A stretch of DNA of 23,135 nucleotides from a virus. Shown here piece after piece: positions 1-9,200 of the stretch. The position numbers and the translations under genes are program-made. The DNA lies in the IMG/VR virus record IMGVR_UViG_3300046000_001271, positions 1 through 23,135 of that record, one strand, 5' to 3'. Position 1 is the first letter of the stretch. Each line of letters starts with the position of its first letter. The notes beneath the pieces were generated by a model, which had not been told where the DNA came from, did no database searches, and worked only from the letters and a program-made list of their open reading frames with translations.

Positions 1-1
1 G

Positions 2-298
2 ACAGGTGATAGTAGCAGCGCAAATGGTACTGTAGCCTCATTTAAAATACCAGATGTTCCATATGATTATTATCTCAGTCTGCCAGCTACACAGAGCGTA
101 TCTACATATGAGGTTTCTGGTAAAACAGTGACAGAAATCATATCACGAAATGCTGTTTCTAACTATGACTATGAGCTTGAATTAAACGAGAAAAAAAGAT
201 TCATCAAACTCATCAAGCCTGAATATTATGGATCAATCATGCGCGAATTTTCTGCATTAACTGGAACTGAAGAAAGTTTCTATAGAAGGCTCTCATAA
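2..298 (+). CDS. 53: Baseplate wedge protein gp53-like, C-terminal part (5' end outside window)
   Basis: Open from the window edge in the frame beginning at base 2, with a TAA stop at 296-298; 98 residues are visible. The C-terminal segment YELELNEKKRFIKLIKPEYY, followed by a short helix, has the pattern of T4 gp53, where a beta hairpin with an N-E-K/R-K-R core precedes the terminal helix. In T4 gp53 clamps neighbouring baseplate wedges together and joins them to the hub. T4 gp53 is about 196 residues, so roughly half the protein is probably present. Its stop overlaps the next start as TAATG, which points to translational coupling with the gp27-like hub gene. Its position just before hub genes supports the call. 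The assignment rests on remembered motif similarity and position, so it is probable rather than certain. Confidence 0.7.
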   Translation, partial: TGDSSSANGTVASFKIPDVPYDYYLSLPATQSVSTYEVSGKTVTEIISRNAVSNYDYELELNEKKRFIKLIKPEYYGSIMREFSALTGTEESFYRRLS

Positions 299-1524
299 TG
301 GCAACTGAAGGTGACTCATATAATTCTGAGGAATACTCTACACACTATGATATAGAGGTTGATGGTGTTCCTTCTGAATTGATGGAAGAAATAACGGTCA
401 GAGAAATTATTCTGGGTGAAAGTCTTCTGACACCAGGACTTCAAACTTCTGTCAGAGTACATAGCTTTCTTCATACAAGTGCATATAAAAATATAGATTT
501 ATTCAAGAACAAGACAATTAGAATTAAAATATCTCGTCCTATTCTAAAGGTAAAGAGTGGAGTAAATCCTGCATATAATGAGAGTATGACTATAGCTCAG
601 ACAATTTATAGAGTAGATAGTCGCAAGCTTATTAATAACCAGACAGAAGAGTTTATCATAAGAGCCTGTGATCCAACACAATTAAATGACCTAGAAACTC
701 TCGTAAGTAAATCTTGGAAATGCGCTACACCATCTGATGTAGCTTCTTATGTTTTGAGAACGTGTGCTGGTGTTGAAAAATTAAATATTGAACCGTCAAA
801 CTTTGGTAGTGGATATGGCGCAGATAATATTCATCCATTTCAGGTTGTAAATCAACAGGCTAGTCGTGCTGTTTATGGCGCTGACGATCCTTCATTTGTC
901 CACTTCATGACATATGAGAATGGAGGAACACACTATTTCAGATCAGTAACAAGTCTCAGCGAACAGGGACCAATGATTGTATATGGATATGATGAAACGT
1001 CGAACTCATATAAGAACGTCGATGGTATCATGACATATAGTTTCCCTTGTGATTTTGATCTCATGTCGGACATATTAAATGGCATAGATCGCGATGGTAA
1101 TAATATTAATTCGATCATGTTATTTAATCCATGGAATAAATCATACAGTCTTTTAGGCAGTCAGATTACAGGATGTGGTGTCGGTGCTGGTGTTATCAAA
1201 CATGCCATTTCAAATATGAACAGCGCCAAAAATCAAGATATGTGCCCAGATTATAGTAATGTCTTTCTACTTAAAAGACAAGCTAGAATGTCAATCCTCG
1301 AAAGAGAAAAGACAGCATTAAGACTCACAGTTCCATTCAATACTGATCTACACGCAGGTAAGGTTATTCAGGTCAATCTATATAATAAAGATACAAAGGG
1401 TGTTCTATACGGTTCAGGTGATTATCTCATCGTCAGTATGTTCCATCAGATATTAGATGGTGGACTTGGTACGACAACCATGGAATGCGTAACAAGAACA
1501 GCGGGACAGAAAGGTATAGTATGA
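298..1524 (+). CDS. 27: Baseplate hub protein, gp27-like
   Basis: 408 residues, close to T4 gp27 (391). In T4 the gp27 trimer forms the torus at the centre of the baseplate, joining the tail tube to gp5; the same fold occurs in phage Mu gp44 and in gpD/VgrG proteins. Visible traits fit this: an N-terminal beta-rich domain (about residues 15-125) ending in a region like EEFIIRACDPTQLNDLE, a helix, then NIHPFQVVNQQASRAV (about 178-192), which matches the region where hub proteins carry P-x-x-x-I/V-N-x-L-x-x-R. A second beta domain (about 200-400) follows. AGAAGG at 284-289, 8 bases before the ATG, is a good ribosome site. Its stop overlaps the next gene as ATGA. Fold-level call; sequence identity to T4 gp27 looks low. 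Confidence 0.68.
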   Translation: MATEGDSYNSEEYSTHYDIEVDGVPSELMEEITVREIILGESLLTPGLQTSVRVHSFLHTSAYKNIDLFKNKTIRIKISRPILKVKSGVNPAYNESMTIAQTIYRVDSRKLINNQTEEFIIRACDPTQLNDLETLVSKSWKCATPSDVASYVLRTCAGVEKLNIEPSNFGSGYGADNIHPFQVVNQQASRAVYGADDPSFVHFMTYENGGTHYFRSVTSLSEQGPMIVYGYDETSNSYKNVDGIMTYSFPCDFDLMSDILNGIDRDGNNINSIMLFNPWNKSYSLLGSQITGCGVGAGVIKHAISNMNSAKNQDMCPDYSNVFLLKRQARMSILEREKTALRLTVPFNTDLHAGKVIQVNLYNKDTKGVLYGSGDYLIVSMFHQILDGGLGTTTMECVTRTAGQKGIV

Positions 1525-2768
1525 GTTTGCCAAAGAGTTCGGCCGCTTCAGGTCTGCTATATGGTATCGTAGTTGGTGGTGATCAGAGCGATCCAGATCC
1601 AGATCAGGCTAATGGTCTTCGTGTTTATTTCCCAACTATTCACGGCAAAGATGTTAAAGTAAAAGACCTAGCCTTTAGTCCACGTATTCTGAGTCCAGAC
1701 CGTGCCGCAATGCAATCGTTTTCTGGCGGTCTTGATCCAGGTTCTATGGTCGTAGCTTATAAAGATACAGGTTCTACACAGTGCCAGATTCTAGGTCTGG
1801 CTTCTGATCTGAATAATTATGAAAGCAATATTCCTGGTAACATAGGTCTTTTACAGATTGCACCTATCCTTGCGCAGTATCTCAACATGAGTACTGGTGT
1901 TTCTAGACCACCTACTATTCAACAGAGTACAGAGGGTGGTGCAAAGATATTCAAGATCAATGAGAGGGGCGATCACAATCATAATCTACTCAAAGGTCTG
2001 CCTACTCACGGTGCATTGTTTCCACTAAATGGAATACCTATTGATCCAATCAAAAGTATCACTACTGCAATTGAAGCTGCAACAAATATACCAACAGAGG
2101 GTCTATTAAACTCTCTACCAGGTGTTGCGGTGTCACTTGGTAGTCTTCTTAATAATATTCTAGCTGTTAAAAATTCTAGTAAGCAGCTTAAAAATAAAAT
2201 GTCATCTTCAACGTTTAATGCATTAGGTAGCATGAACGCTCTAATTCAATCTATGGAACAGGGTGAGAGTTCTGGCTTCATGACCTCTGGTCGTGTAAAT
2301 CAGGAAGTCTACACTGCAAATGCAATAGACCTATTATCACAATGTACCAATCTCTCTGATTTGACAGCTTCTATGTTAAGACTCCAATCAGACACAACAC
2401 TATTTGGTATGGAAGCATACGGACCTACAGTTGTAGAGCAAGAGACTGAATTTGGTAAAATTAAGACTAGCTATGGTGCGACAGGAGATCAGATGACATT
2501 AACACCTGCAACAGTAGCACAAGGTCTTAGTGCTTTGTCTAGTCTCATGTCATCTGCTTCAGGATTTCCCAGCGTTGTCCCTGGTCAAAATCTTTTTGGT
2601 CAATCATCAGGCACAATGTTGAATATGATACAGAGATTAGCACCAGGACAAGCTAGTGCGGCTATTTCTTTATTGAATCAAGTTAATACAAGTGGAGTAG
2701 CTAAAGACCTCCATAAAATGATTGAAAAAGTAGTTCAGGGTGGAAATCCTATTGACCATGTTAAGTGA
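1521..2768 (+). CDS. Baseplate hub OB-fold protein, like the N-terminus of gp5 (no lysozyme domain)
   Basis: 415 residues from the ATG at 1521. This start overlaps the upstream stop as ATGA and has AAAGG at 1510-1514, 6 bases upstream; an in-frame ATG at 1485 would lie inside the preceding gene and lacks such a site. Residues about 12-98 (GLLYGIVVGG, then GLRVYFPTIHG, then LDPGSMVVAYKD and QILGL) read as the OB-fold of gp5/gpV/VgrG hub proteins, which docks on the gp27 ring. The remaining 300 residues are predicted mixed and helical, rich in Ser, Leu and Gly, with an odd DHNHN stretch at 151-155. I see no T4-lysozyme-like catalytic pattern. The needle part of gp5 is encoded by the next gene. 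It presumably forms the base on which that spike sits. What the long C-terminal part does is unknown. Confidence 0.65.
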   Translation: MSLPKSSAASGLLYGIVVGGDQSDPDPDQANGLRVYFPTIHGKDVKVKDLAFSPRILSPDRAAMQSFSGGLDPGSMVVAYKDTGSTQCQILGLASDLNNYESNIPGNIGLLQIAPILAQYLNMSTGVSRPPTIQQSTEGGAKIFKINERGDHNHNLLKGLPTHGALFPLNGIPIDPIKSITTAIEAATNIPTEGLLNSLPGVAVSLGSLLNNILAVKNSSKQLKNKMSSSTFNALGSMNALIQSMEQGESSGFMTSGRVNQEVYTANAIDLLSQCTNLSDLTASMLRLQSDTTLFGMEAYGPTVVEQETEFGKIKTSYGATGDQMTLTPATVAQGLSALSSLMSSASGFPSVVPGQNLFGQSSGTMLNMIQRLAPGQASAAISLLNQVNTSGVAKDLHKMIEKVVQGGNPIDHVK

Positions 2769-2784
2769 GGTAAAAAAGATTTAA

Positions 2785-3720
2785 ATGGCAGTTCAAGATC
2801 CAACAGCAGCAGCAAAAGCAGCATTTCCTGGTCAACAATTCAGTACAGGTGATGCTATTACTATTTCAGGTGAAACATACACATATGATGGAAAAGCTTT
2901 TATGCCTGGTGCTGCGCCAGGTGTAGCTGGCACATCGTCAGGCGAAACATTATCAGATACACCACCTAAATGGGACGAGACACAAGACGCTAGAAAATTG
3001 CCTGGCGCTGGTAAATATCCTAATTATTGGGCACATAAGACCAGATCAGGTCATGTCTTTATGATGGATGATAGTAAGGGCGCTGAGAGTATTACTATTC
3101 AGCATCGTGGTGGTTCAATGCTGCAAATTTCACCAGACGGTAAAGTTCATATTCGCGCACAGAAAGGTCAACACACAGTTGTTTTCGGTGAAAATAGAAT
3201 GTATGTGACGGGTGCTTATGATATCACTGTAGATGGTGCTGCGTCAATGACCGTGAAGAAAGATATGAATTTCAATGCAAAAAATATGAACTTCACGGCT
3301 AGTGGTGATATGAATATTAAAGCTACAAATTTAAATCTTCAGCCCACAGGTAAACTAGAAATAGCAGGATCAGCAGTAACATTGAAGTCAAACTCACATA
3401 TCGGCATTGAAGCTCATGGAGCAATCGGTATCGTAGCAAAAGATGGTATGGAAATTGCGTCTAAAGAAGCTGAAGTCGTTATTGTGGCCAGCAAAGATAT
3501 CGGTATTCAGTCTAAGAATGGTAAATTTATAGCACAGTCGGCTACAAACATGTCGTTGAAATCAGACCAAAAGATATCAATGAGAGGTGAAGGAAAAGTA
3601 TCTCTCGTTTCTGGTAATATAGTAGCTATAGATGGTGATGTAGATGTTAAAGTACAACAAGGTGCTTCTGAACCACCAGATGCACAAAAAACTATTCAGA
3701 TTACCAAGTCAACTGCATAA
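2785..3720 (+). CDS. Baseplate central spike, beta-helical needle like the gp5 C-terminus
   Basis: 311 residues. Residues 1-60 are low-complexity Ala/Gly/Thr. YWAHKTRSGHVFMMDD (81-96) followed by GAESITIQHRGGS is the typical entry into the gp5/VgrG needle. Residues about 110-290 are short alternating strands with repeated turns of the form DGKVHI, DITVDG, DMNFNA, DMNIKA, KLEIAG and KDIGIQSKNGK. This is the register expected of an intertwined trimeric beta-helix that pierces the outer membrane on tail contraction. In T4 this domain is covalently part of gp5, whereas here it is a separate gene 16 bases after the OB-fold gene. No HxH metal-binding tip motif is evident at the C-terminus, so a separate tip protein may exist elsewhere. 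Upstream GAGG at 2767-2770 lies 14 bases from the ATG, which is long. Confidence 0.8.
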   Translation: MAVQDPTAAAKAAFPGQQFSTGDAITISGETYTYDGKAFMPGAAPGVAGTSSGETLSDTPPKWDETQDARKLPGAGKYPNYWAHKTRSGHVFMMDDSKGAESITIQHRGGSMLQISPDGKVHIRAQKGQHTVVFGENRMYVTGAYDITVDGAASMTVKKDMNFNAKNMNFTASGDMNIKATNLNLQPTGKLEIAGSAVTLKSNSHIGIEAHGAIGIVAKDGMEIASKEAEVVIVASKDIGIQSKNGKFIAQSATNMSLKSDQKISMRGEGKVSLVSGNIVAIDGDVDVKVQQGASEPPDAQKTIQITKSTA

Positions 3721-3735
3721 CACATAAATAACAAT

Positions 3736-4134
3736 ATGGTACAGACAGAAAGAAAACCAACATATTCAGACTTAGACTTAGACTTTATCGCTCATCCTAC
3801 AACGGGTGATATTGTCATTAAAAAAGGAGAGGATGCTATCAAGCGTTCTGTCCGCAATCTTATTTTGACAAATTTCTATGATCGACCATTCAGATCATTT
3901 ATCGGTTCAAATGCGCTAAAACTTCTATTTGAAAATGCTAATGCTATTACAGCGACCCTATTGAAAGATGCTATCCGTGAAGTCATAGAAAACTATGAGC
4001 CGCGTGTCAAACTAACGGATATAGATTTGAATTTTGATTATGATAATAACGGTTATAATGTCACTATGCGATACATCATTTTAAATAGAGAACAACCTGT
4101 TATCATAAACTTATTCCTGGAAAGAATTAGATGA
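3736..4134 (+). CDS. 25: Baseplate wedge protein gp25
   Basis: 132 residues, the same length as T4 gp25. It is a member of the gp25/GpW-like family that also includes type VI secretion TssE. The conserved E-P-R core is at residues 88-90 (NYEPRV), preceded by an R-S-V-R-N-L helix (37-42) and the stretch FYDRPFRSFIGS (47-58). In T4, gp25 with gp6 forms the inner wedge core and helps start sheath polymerisation. The gene is followed by gp6 with an ATGA overlap at 4131-4134. The start is odd: the 15 bases upstream contain CATAAATA (3723-3730) and no Shine-Dalgarno-like sequence. The identity of the protein is clear from length, motif and neighbour. Confidence 0.96.
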   Translation: MVQTERKPTYSDLDLDFIAHPTTGDIVIKKGEDAIKRSVRNLILTNFYDRPFRSFIGSNALKLLFENANAITATLLKDAIREVIENYEPRVKLTDIDLNFDYDNNGYNVTMRYIILNREQPVIINLFLERIR

Positions 4135-6209
4135 GTACTTCAAATACAGCTTTAAGAGTAACCGAACTAGACTTCAATGCAATCAAATCAAATCTGAAAG
4201 CTTTTCTTCGTAGCCAGTCAGAGTTTCAAGATTTTGATTTTGAAGGTTCTGGTATGTCTGTTCTTCTGGACATACTGGCCTACAATACTCATTATATGAG
4301 CTTCTATCTCAATATGGTAGCCAATGAGAGTTTCCTAGATAGTTCTCAGCTCAGAGCCTCAGTTCTTTCCCACGCTAAAGCCATTGGTTACGTGCCCACA
4401 AGTAAGCAGGGTTCGCAAGCACTATTAAACATGGTTGTGACACCTAGTGGTACTGAATCAAACACAGCAACATCAATTGTCCTAGACAAATATACTAGAT
4501 TTTTAGGTCAAGATATTGATGGTGTAAACTATCCTTTTGTGGCTCTATATTCTAATACTGCTAGTAAATCTGGCGGATCATTTAATTTTTCAAACGTAGC
4601 TATCAAGCAGGGTGAAGTCATTTCGCTCCAGTACGCAATGACACCTACAAATACTAGCAGACGCTTTGAGATTCCATCTGCAAATGTTGACGCAAGCAGC
4701 ATCATTATCACTGTACAGGAATCATCAACCAATACTGATATCAAAACATATACTAAAGTCTCAGACATTACAGTTCTCAATTCAAACTCTGAAGTATACT
4801 TTATTGAGGAAAATGAGAACCTAAACTACACCTTCTATTTTGGTGATAACGTTCTAGGCAAAAAGCCAAGAGTAGGTAATATTATTACATGTACATACCT
4901 CGATAATGTTGGTGGTCTTTCAAATAATATTACAAACTTTACTGCAATAGACTCAATCGGTGGCCTATACAGAAACAATGTCAATATAACAACTGTAACA
5001 TCTTCATATGGTGGTGTTGAAAAAGAAACAATCGAACAGGTCAAGTTTAGAGCACCATATTACTATACGACACAGAACAGAAGCGTTACCGCGTCTGATT
5101 ATGAAACTCTTATCACTAAAGATTTCCCAAACATCCAGTCTGTGTCTGTTTGGGGTGGTGAAGATAATGATCCAGTCATCTACGGTAAAGTTTTCCTGAG
5201 CTTGAAGACAGATCAAAACATCGCTCTCACAAATGCAGATAAGCAATTCATCAAGGATTCTCTCATCAGAAACAGAAATGTGGTGACAGTGACTCCTGAA
5301 ATTGTTGATCCAGACTTTGCGTATATGAGAATTGTAACTAAAATTAGCTATGATCCTAATCTAACATCTCTGCAAGCTAATGAGATTGCAGAGTTAGTAA
5401 AGGCGTCGATCTTAGACTATAATGATAAAGAATTAAACACATTTGATTCAACATTCAGAAAATCTAGACTGTCGCAGTATATGGAAAATTCTGAAAGGTC
5501 TATAGTTGGCTCTGACACAACCATATTTGTCCAAAAGCGTGTCACACTTGATTATAATAATGCTCGTAAGTATGATATCAATTTTAATATGCCGTTGAGA
5601 AAAGGTAATTACCTAAACAAGTTGTTTTCTTTCCCAGAAGTCCAGTTGAACGATTCAAACTCTATTGAAAGAAACGTTTTGTTTGAAGAAACTCTTGATG
5701 CTCCATCAGGAATTAATTCTATCATCATCACTAATAGTGGTTCACTATATCAGACAGCACCGACAGTAGTCATCTCTGGCGACGGTTCAGGTGCAACAGC
5801 AAGAGCGTACATTGCATCTGGTAAAATTGATAGAGTTGAGATTTTAACAAAGGGTGTTGATTACACTAATGCCACAGTTTCATTTATTGGTGGAGAAGGA
5901 ACTGGTGTAACAGCCACAGCGCAACTTGAAAATAATTTTGGTACAGTAAGATCATTCTATTATGACAATACTGGTAAAAAGATCACAATCAATGCAAATG
6001 CTGGTACTATTAACTATTTGACAGGTCTAGTGTCAATCAATTCAATCAGAGTTAACAGTACAATTGAAAATGATTTTTATCCAGATGGTATCGTAACTTT
6101 CTATGCACCAGCAGAAAATGAAATTATTCTACCTTTGAGAAATCGTATCCTGAATATTGATCCTCTTGATCCAAAAAGTATTTTAGTCGAGATGGTGGCT
6201 GAAGAGTAA
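4131..6209 (+). CDS. 6: Baseplate wedge protein gp6
   Basis: 692 residues (T4 gp6 is 660). The protein is of the gp6/GpJ family; two copies per wedge form the ring that holds the inner baseplate together. The N-terminus carries the family signature, DFEGSGMSVLLDILAYNTHY around residues 36-55, then LNMVANESFLDSS. The middle has the family pattern near EQVKFRAPYYYTTQNRSVTA and DYETLITKDFPNIQSVSVWG. Near residues 530-603 it carries two glycine-rich repeats (GSLYQTAPTVVISGDGSGA and a second near GVDYTNATVSFIGG). They are probably an insertion relative to T4 gp6, and related repeats occur in gp7 and gp8 downstream. GGAAAG at 4119-4124 is the ribosome site. The stop overlaps the gp7 start as TAATG (6207-6211). 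Confidence 0.95.
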   Translation: MSTSNTALRVTELDFNAIKSNLKAFLRSQSEFQDFDFEGSGMSVLLDILAYNTHYMSFYLNMVANESFLDSSQLRASVLSHAKAIGYVPTSKQGSQALLNMVVTPSGTESNTATSIVLDKYTRFLGQDIDGVNYPFVALYSNTASKSGGSFNFSNVAIKQGEVISLQYAMTPTNTSRRFEIPSANVDASSIIITVQESSTNTDIKTYTKVSDITVLNSNSEVYFIEENENLNYTFYFGDNVLGKKPRVGNIITCTYLDNVGGLSNNITNFTAIDSIGGLYRNNVNITTVTSSYGGVEKETIEQVKFRAPYYYTTQNRSVTASDYETLITKDFPNIQSVSVWGGEDNDPVIYGKVFLSLKTDQNIALTNADKQFIKDSLIRNRNVVTVTPEIVDPDFAYMRIVTKISYDPNLTSLQANEIAELVKASILDYNDKELNTFDSTFRKSRLSQYMENSERSIVGSDTTIFVQKRVTLDYNNARKYDINFNMPLRKGNYLNKLFSFPEVQLNDSNSIERNVLFEETLDAPSGINSIIITNSGSLYQTAPTVVISGDGSGATARAYIASGKIDRVEILTKGVDYTNATVSFIGGEGTGVTATAQLENNFGTVRSFYYDNTGKKITINANAGTINYLTGLVSINSIRVNSTIENDFYPDGIVTFYAPAENEIILPLRNRILNIDPLDPKSILVEMVAEE
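5718..5937 (+). repeat. Glycine-rich repeat pair inside gp6
   Basis: Two tandem copies of a pattern in which a beta strand leads to G-x-x-Y, a short loop, P/A-T-V, then G-x-G-x-G-A/V-x-A-x-A. Copy one contains YQTAPTVVISGDGSGATARA; copy two contains YTNATVSFIGGEGTGVTATA. The same pattern recurs in the downstream gp7 and gp8 genes. Confidence 0.75.
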
Positions 6210-9200
6210 TGTCAACAAACAACAAGATTTCATCTCTCATATCATCTCAGGTACCGTTCTTTGTTAGAAACGACCATCCTAACTTTGTTCTGTTTTTACA
6301 AAAGTATTTTGAGTACCTAGAACAGGACAACCAGGTTGTTCAGGTAGCTAAAGATAATATTCCTGTAATCAGAGATATTGATCTTACTTCATATGAAGAG
6401 AATCTTTACGACGAGTTTCTGAAACTTATTCCAGAAAATGTTACGGTCGATAAGAATCTTCTATTAAAAAATATCAAAGATTTCTATAGAGCAAAAGGAA
6501 CAGAAAACTCTATCAGATTTCTCATTAATATTCTCTATGGTCATGAAGATTTGGAGTTCTATTATCCTAAAAAAGATGTGCTAAGAGCTTCTGATGGTAA
6601 ATGGTTTATTCAAAGATCATTGAGAGTTACGGACACTTCTGTCAATAGTATAGCTAATTCAAATATATTGGCCATCAGTAACTTCAATGATAAGATCATC
6701 AGAGGTAATACGTCTGGTGCTACTGCTACTGTAGAAAGAGTTGATCGCTTCTTTGAAAAAGGAACGCAGATTGACGAACTGATCATATCAAACATTTTAG
6801 GCAATTTCGTCAATAATGAGCAGGTCTTTACAGTATTTTCTGAGAACGGTATTACCAAATCTCTCACATCAAATGTTTTTGGTGGTATTATCAACACTGT
6901 TACTGTGACAAATGCTGGTTCTGGTTATATAGTTGGTGATAATCCTATAGTGGAGAGTAATAGTGGTGCTGGTGCTAATCTAAGAGTTTCGCGAGTTTCT
7001 ACTGGTAATATTGCTTCTATAACTGTTATCGATGGTGGTGCTGGATATCAAACAAACTCGTTTGCTCTTTTTTCTGGTGGTGGTGCTGGTTCTGGTGCTA
7101 ATGCTGAATTGACCCTAGTATTAAATGACAGCAGTGTACATCCTAATTCATACAATATCATCTTCAGTACTGTATCAGTAGAAGCAAATACAAACACTAC
7201 AAACTCAATTGCTAATAATATTTACCAGTCTTTTGCTTATCAGAATCTTAATGTGATCTACACGAACACATCAAACATAAGAGCAAATAGTGGTGTTTCT
7301 CTAGCATCGCTCAATCTATCATCTTGGTTGGCTAATAGTAATGTATACTTTGAAACTTTTGACTCACTAAATGTGACAAATCAGATAAGTGGTGTAAGTA
7401 ATACTGTATTAATAACTGCAACAAATACAAGATCAAATCTTGTATACATTAGTCCTGCGTTTGCAACAAGACAGTCGAATTTAGTTGTCAGAATTATTAA
7501 AAGAGCAAACGCAAATACGACTTTGATCAATGCCCTTCCGTTTTATGTATATGCTAATACTGGTCCAGCAAGAACTGTTACAGTCCGTAATGCAGGTACA
7601 AATTATACAGAACTTCCATCTATCAGTATTATCGCAAACACAGGCATTCAAGAGCTAGAAATTCTAGGCAAAATGGTCATCAATAATGGTGGTTCTGGAT
7701 ATCAGATAGGTAACATCATTCAATTTAACAATGAACCAGGTGGTTATGGAACTGGTGCTAATGCTATCGTATCCAATATTAGTGGAACTGGTGCAATTAC
7801 GGCTGTCAAATTTGTTCCTAGAACTGGTCAAATAGTCGGCGGTTCTGGTTATAATGTATTACCTACAGCAAATGTGATTTCTGGAACAGGTAATGGTGCT
7901 AACATTGCCGTGACACATAGACTAGGCGAAGGCGCTTCATTCATTCTGACAAACAGTACTCTAGGTTCTATTCAAGAAATTCAGATTGTTAATAGAGGAT
8001 CAGGATACACAGATGTTCCTACAATCAATCTAAGATCATTAGGAGATGGTACGGCTACTGCTAATGCTACAATTCTAGAAGGTGTGTTCACATATCCTGG
8101 ACGTTATCTGAACGATGATGGTTTCGTATCTTCTTATAACTTCTTACAGGACAGAGACTATTACCAGAACTTCTCATATGTTCTAAGATTGAAAGAATCA
8201 ATTGCAAACTACCGTAAGGCCATAAAGCAGCTTGTTCATCCTGCAGGTATGAAACTTTTCGGTCAGTATTTGACTATCGACGAACAAGATGGTCTGAATA
8301 ATTCTGAAGGTGGTTTAGAAGCTATCACACGATCATTACCAATACCTACATTATCAATAGACTTTACAACAGGTAATCTAGATTCAAATGTGACGTTTAC
8401 CAGATCAAGTAATGCTTCGTTTGTAAACAGTTTTGGTTATATTTCGTATGTTACTGCAAATGTTGCTAGATTTACTCATGACCCTGAAACACTAAGACCA
8501 TTAGGTATTCGTGTCGAACCACAGGCCACAAACTTACTTCTATATTCTAATAATTTTACTAATTTATGGTCTAATACTGGTAATACAATCATAACTTCTG
8601 GTCTCAAGTCACCTGATGGTAATAATAATGCGTATCTTCTTTATGATTCGAATCTTAACAACGACGCATCATTTATTGATCAAAATATCACTATAACACC
8701 AAGTGCAACTCAGCGACATACATATTCGATTTTTGCCAAAGCAAATACTGCAAATGCATTTGCGATATACTGTTTCTACACAGGAACTACAGTGAATGGC
8801 TCCAGTGTTATTGTTAACAATTTTAATACTAATAATCCAACTGTAACAGCAGCTATAGCTGAAGGTGGTGAAGAACTTCCATCTAATGTTGTTCTTGAAA
8901 ATTATATTGATGGTTGGAAAAGATTGAGCTTTACTACATTTAACAGAAATGGCTTAAATAACAATATCGTATTCAGAGTATATCCTGCAACAAGAGATCC
9001 TGGAATTACAGGCGCAACCCTATTCTTTGGTCCGCAGCTTGAAACAGGTAATGTCGCGACTACGTATATTCCAACTGGTTCTGCAACTGTAACCAGAAGC
9101 TCAGACTATCTTGCGGTACAGAATACTGCATTTACTAATGTATTCAATCAGATAGAAGGTACAGTATTCGTTCAGGGTAGTACAATAGATTATGTTGTAA

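Noticed and set aside
1485-1520. Upstream ATG at 1485 as start of the OB-fold hub gene
   Set aside because: It lies inside the gp27-like gene without a good ribosome site, whereas the ATG at 1521 has AAAGG 6 bases upstream and an ATGA overlap.
1971-1985. DHNHN stretch considered as a metal-binding nuclease or hydrolase site
   Set aside because: Only this short stretch is present; no surrounding HNH, HExxH or lysozyme-like pattern supports an active site.
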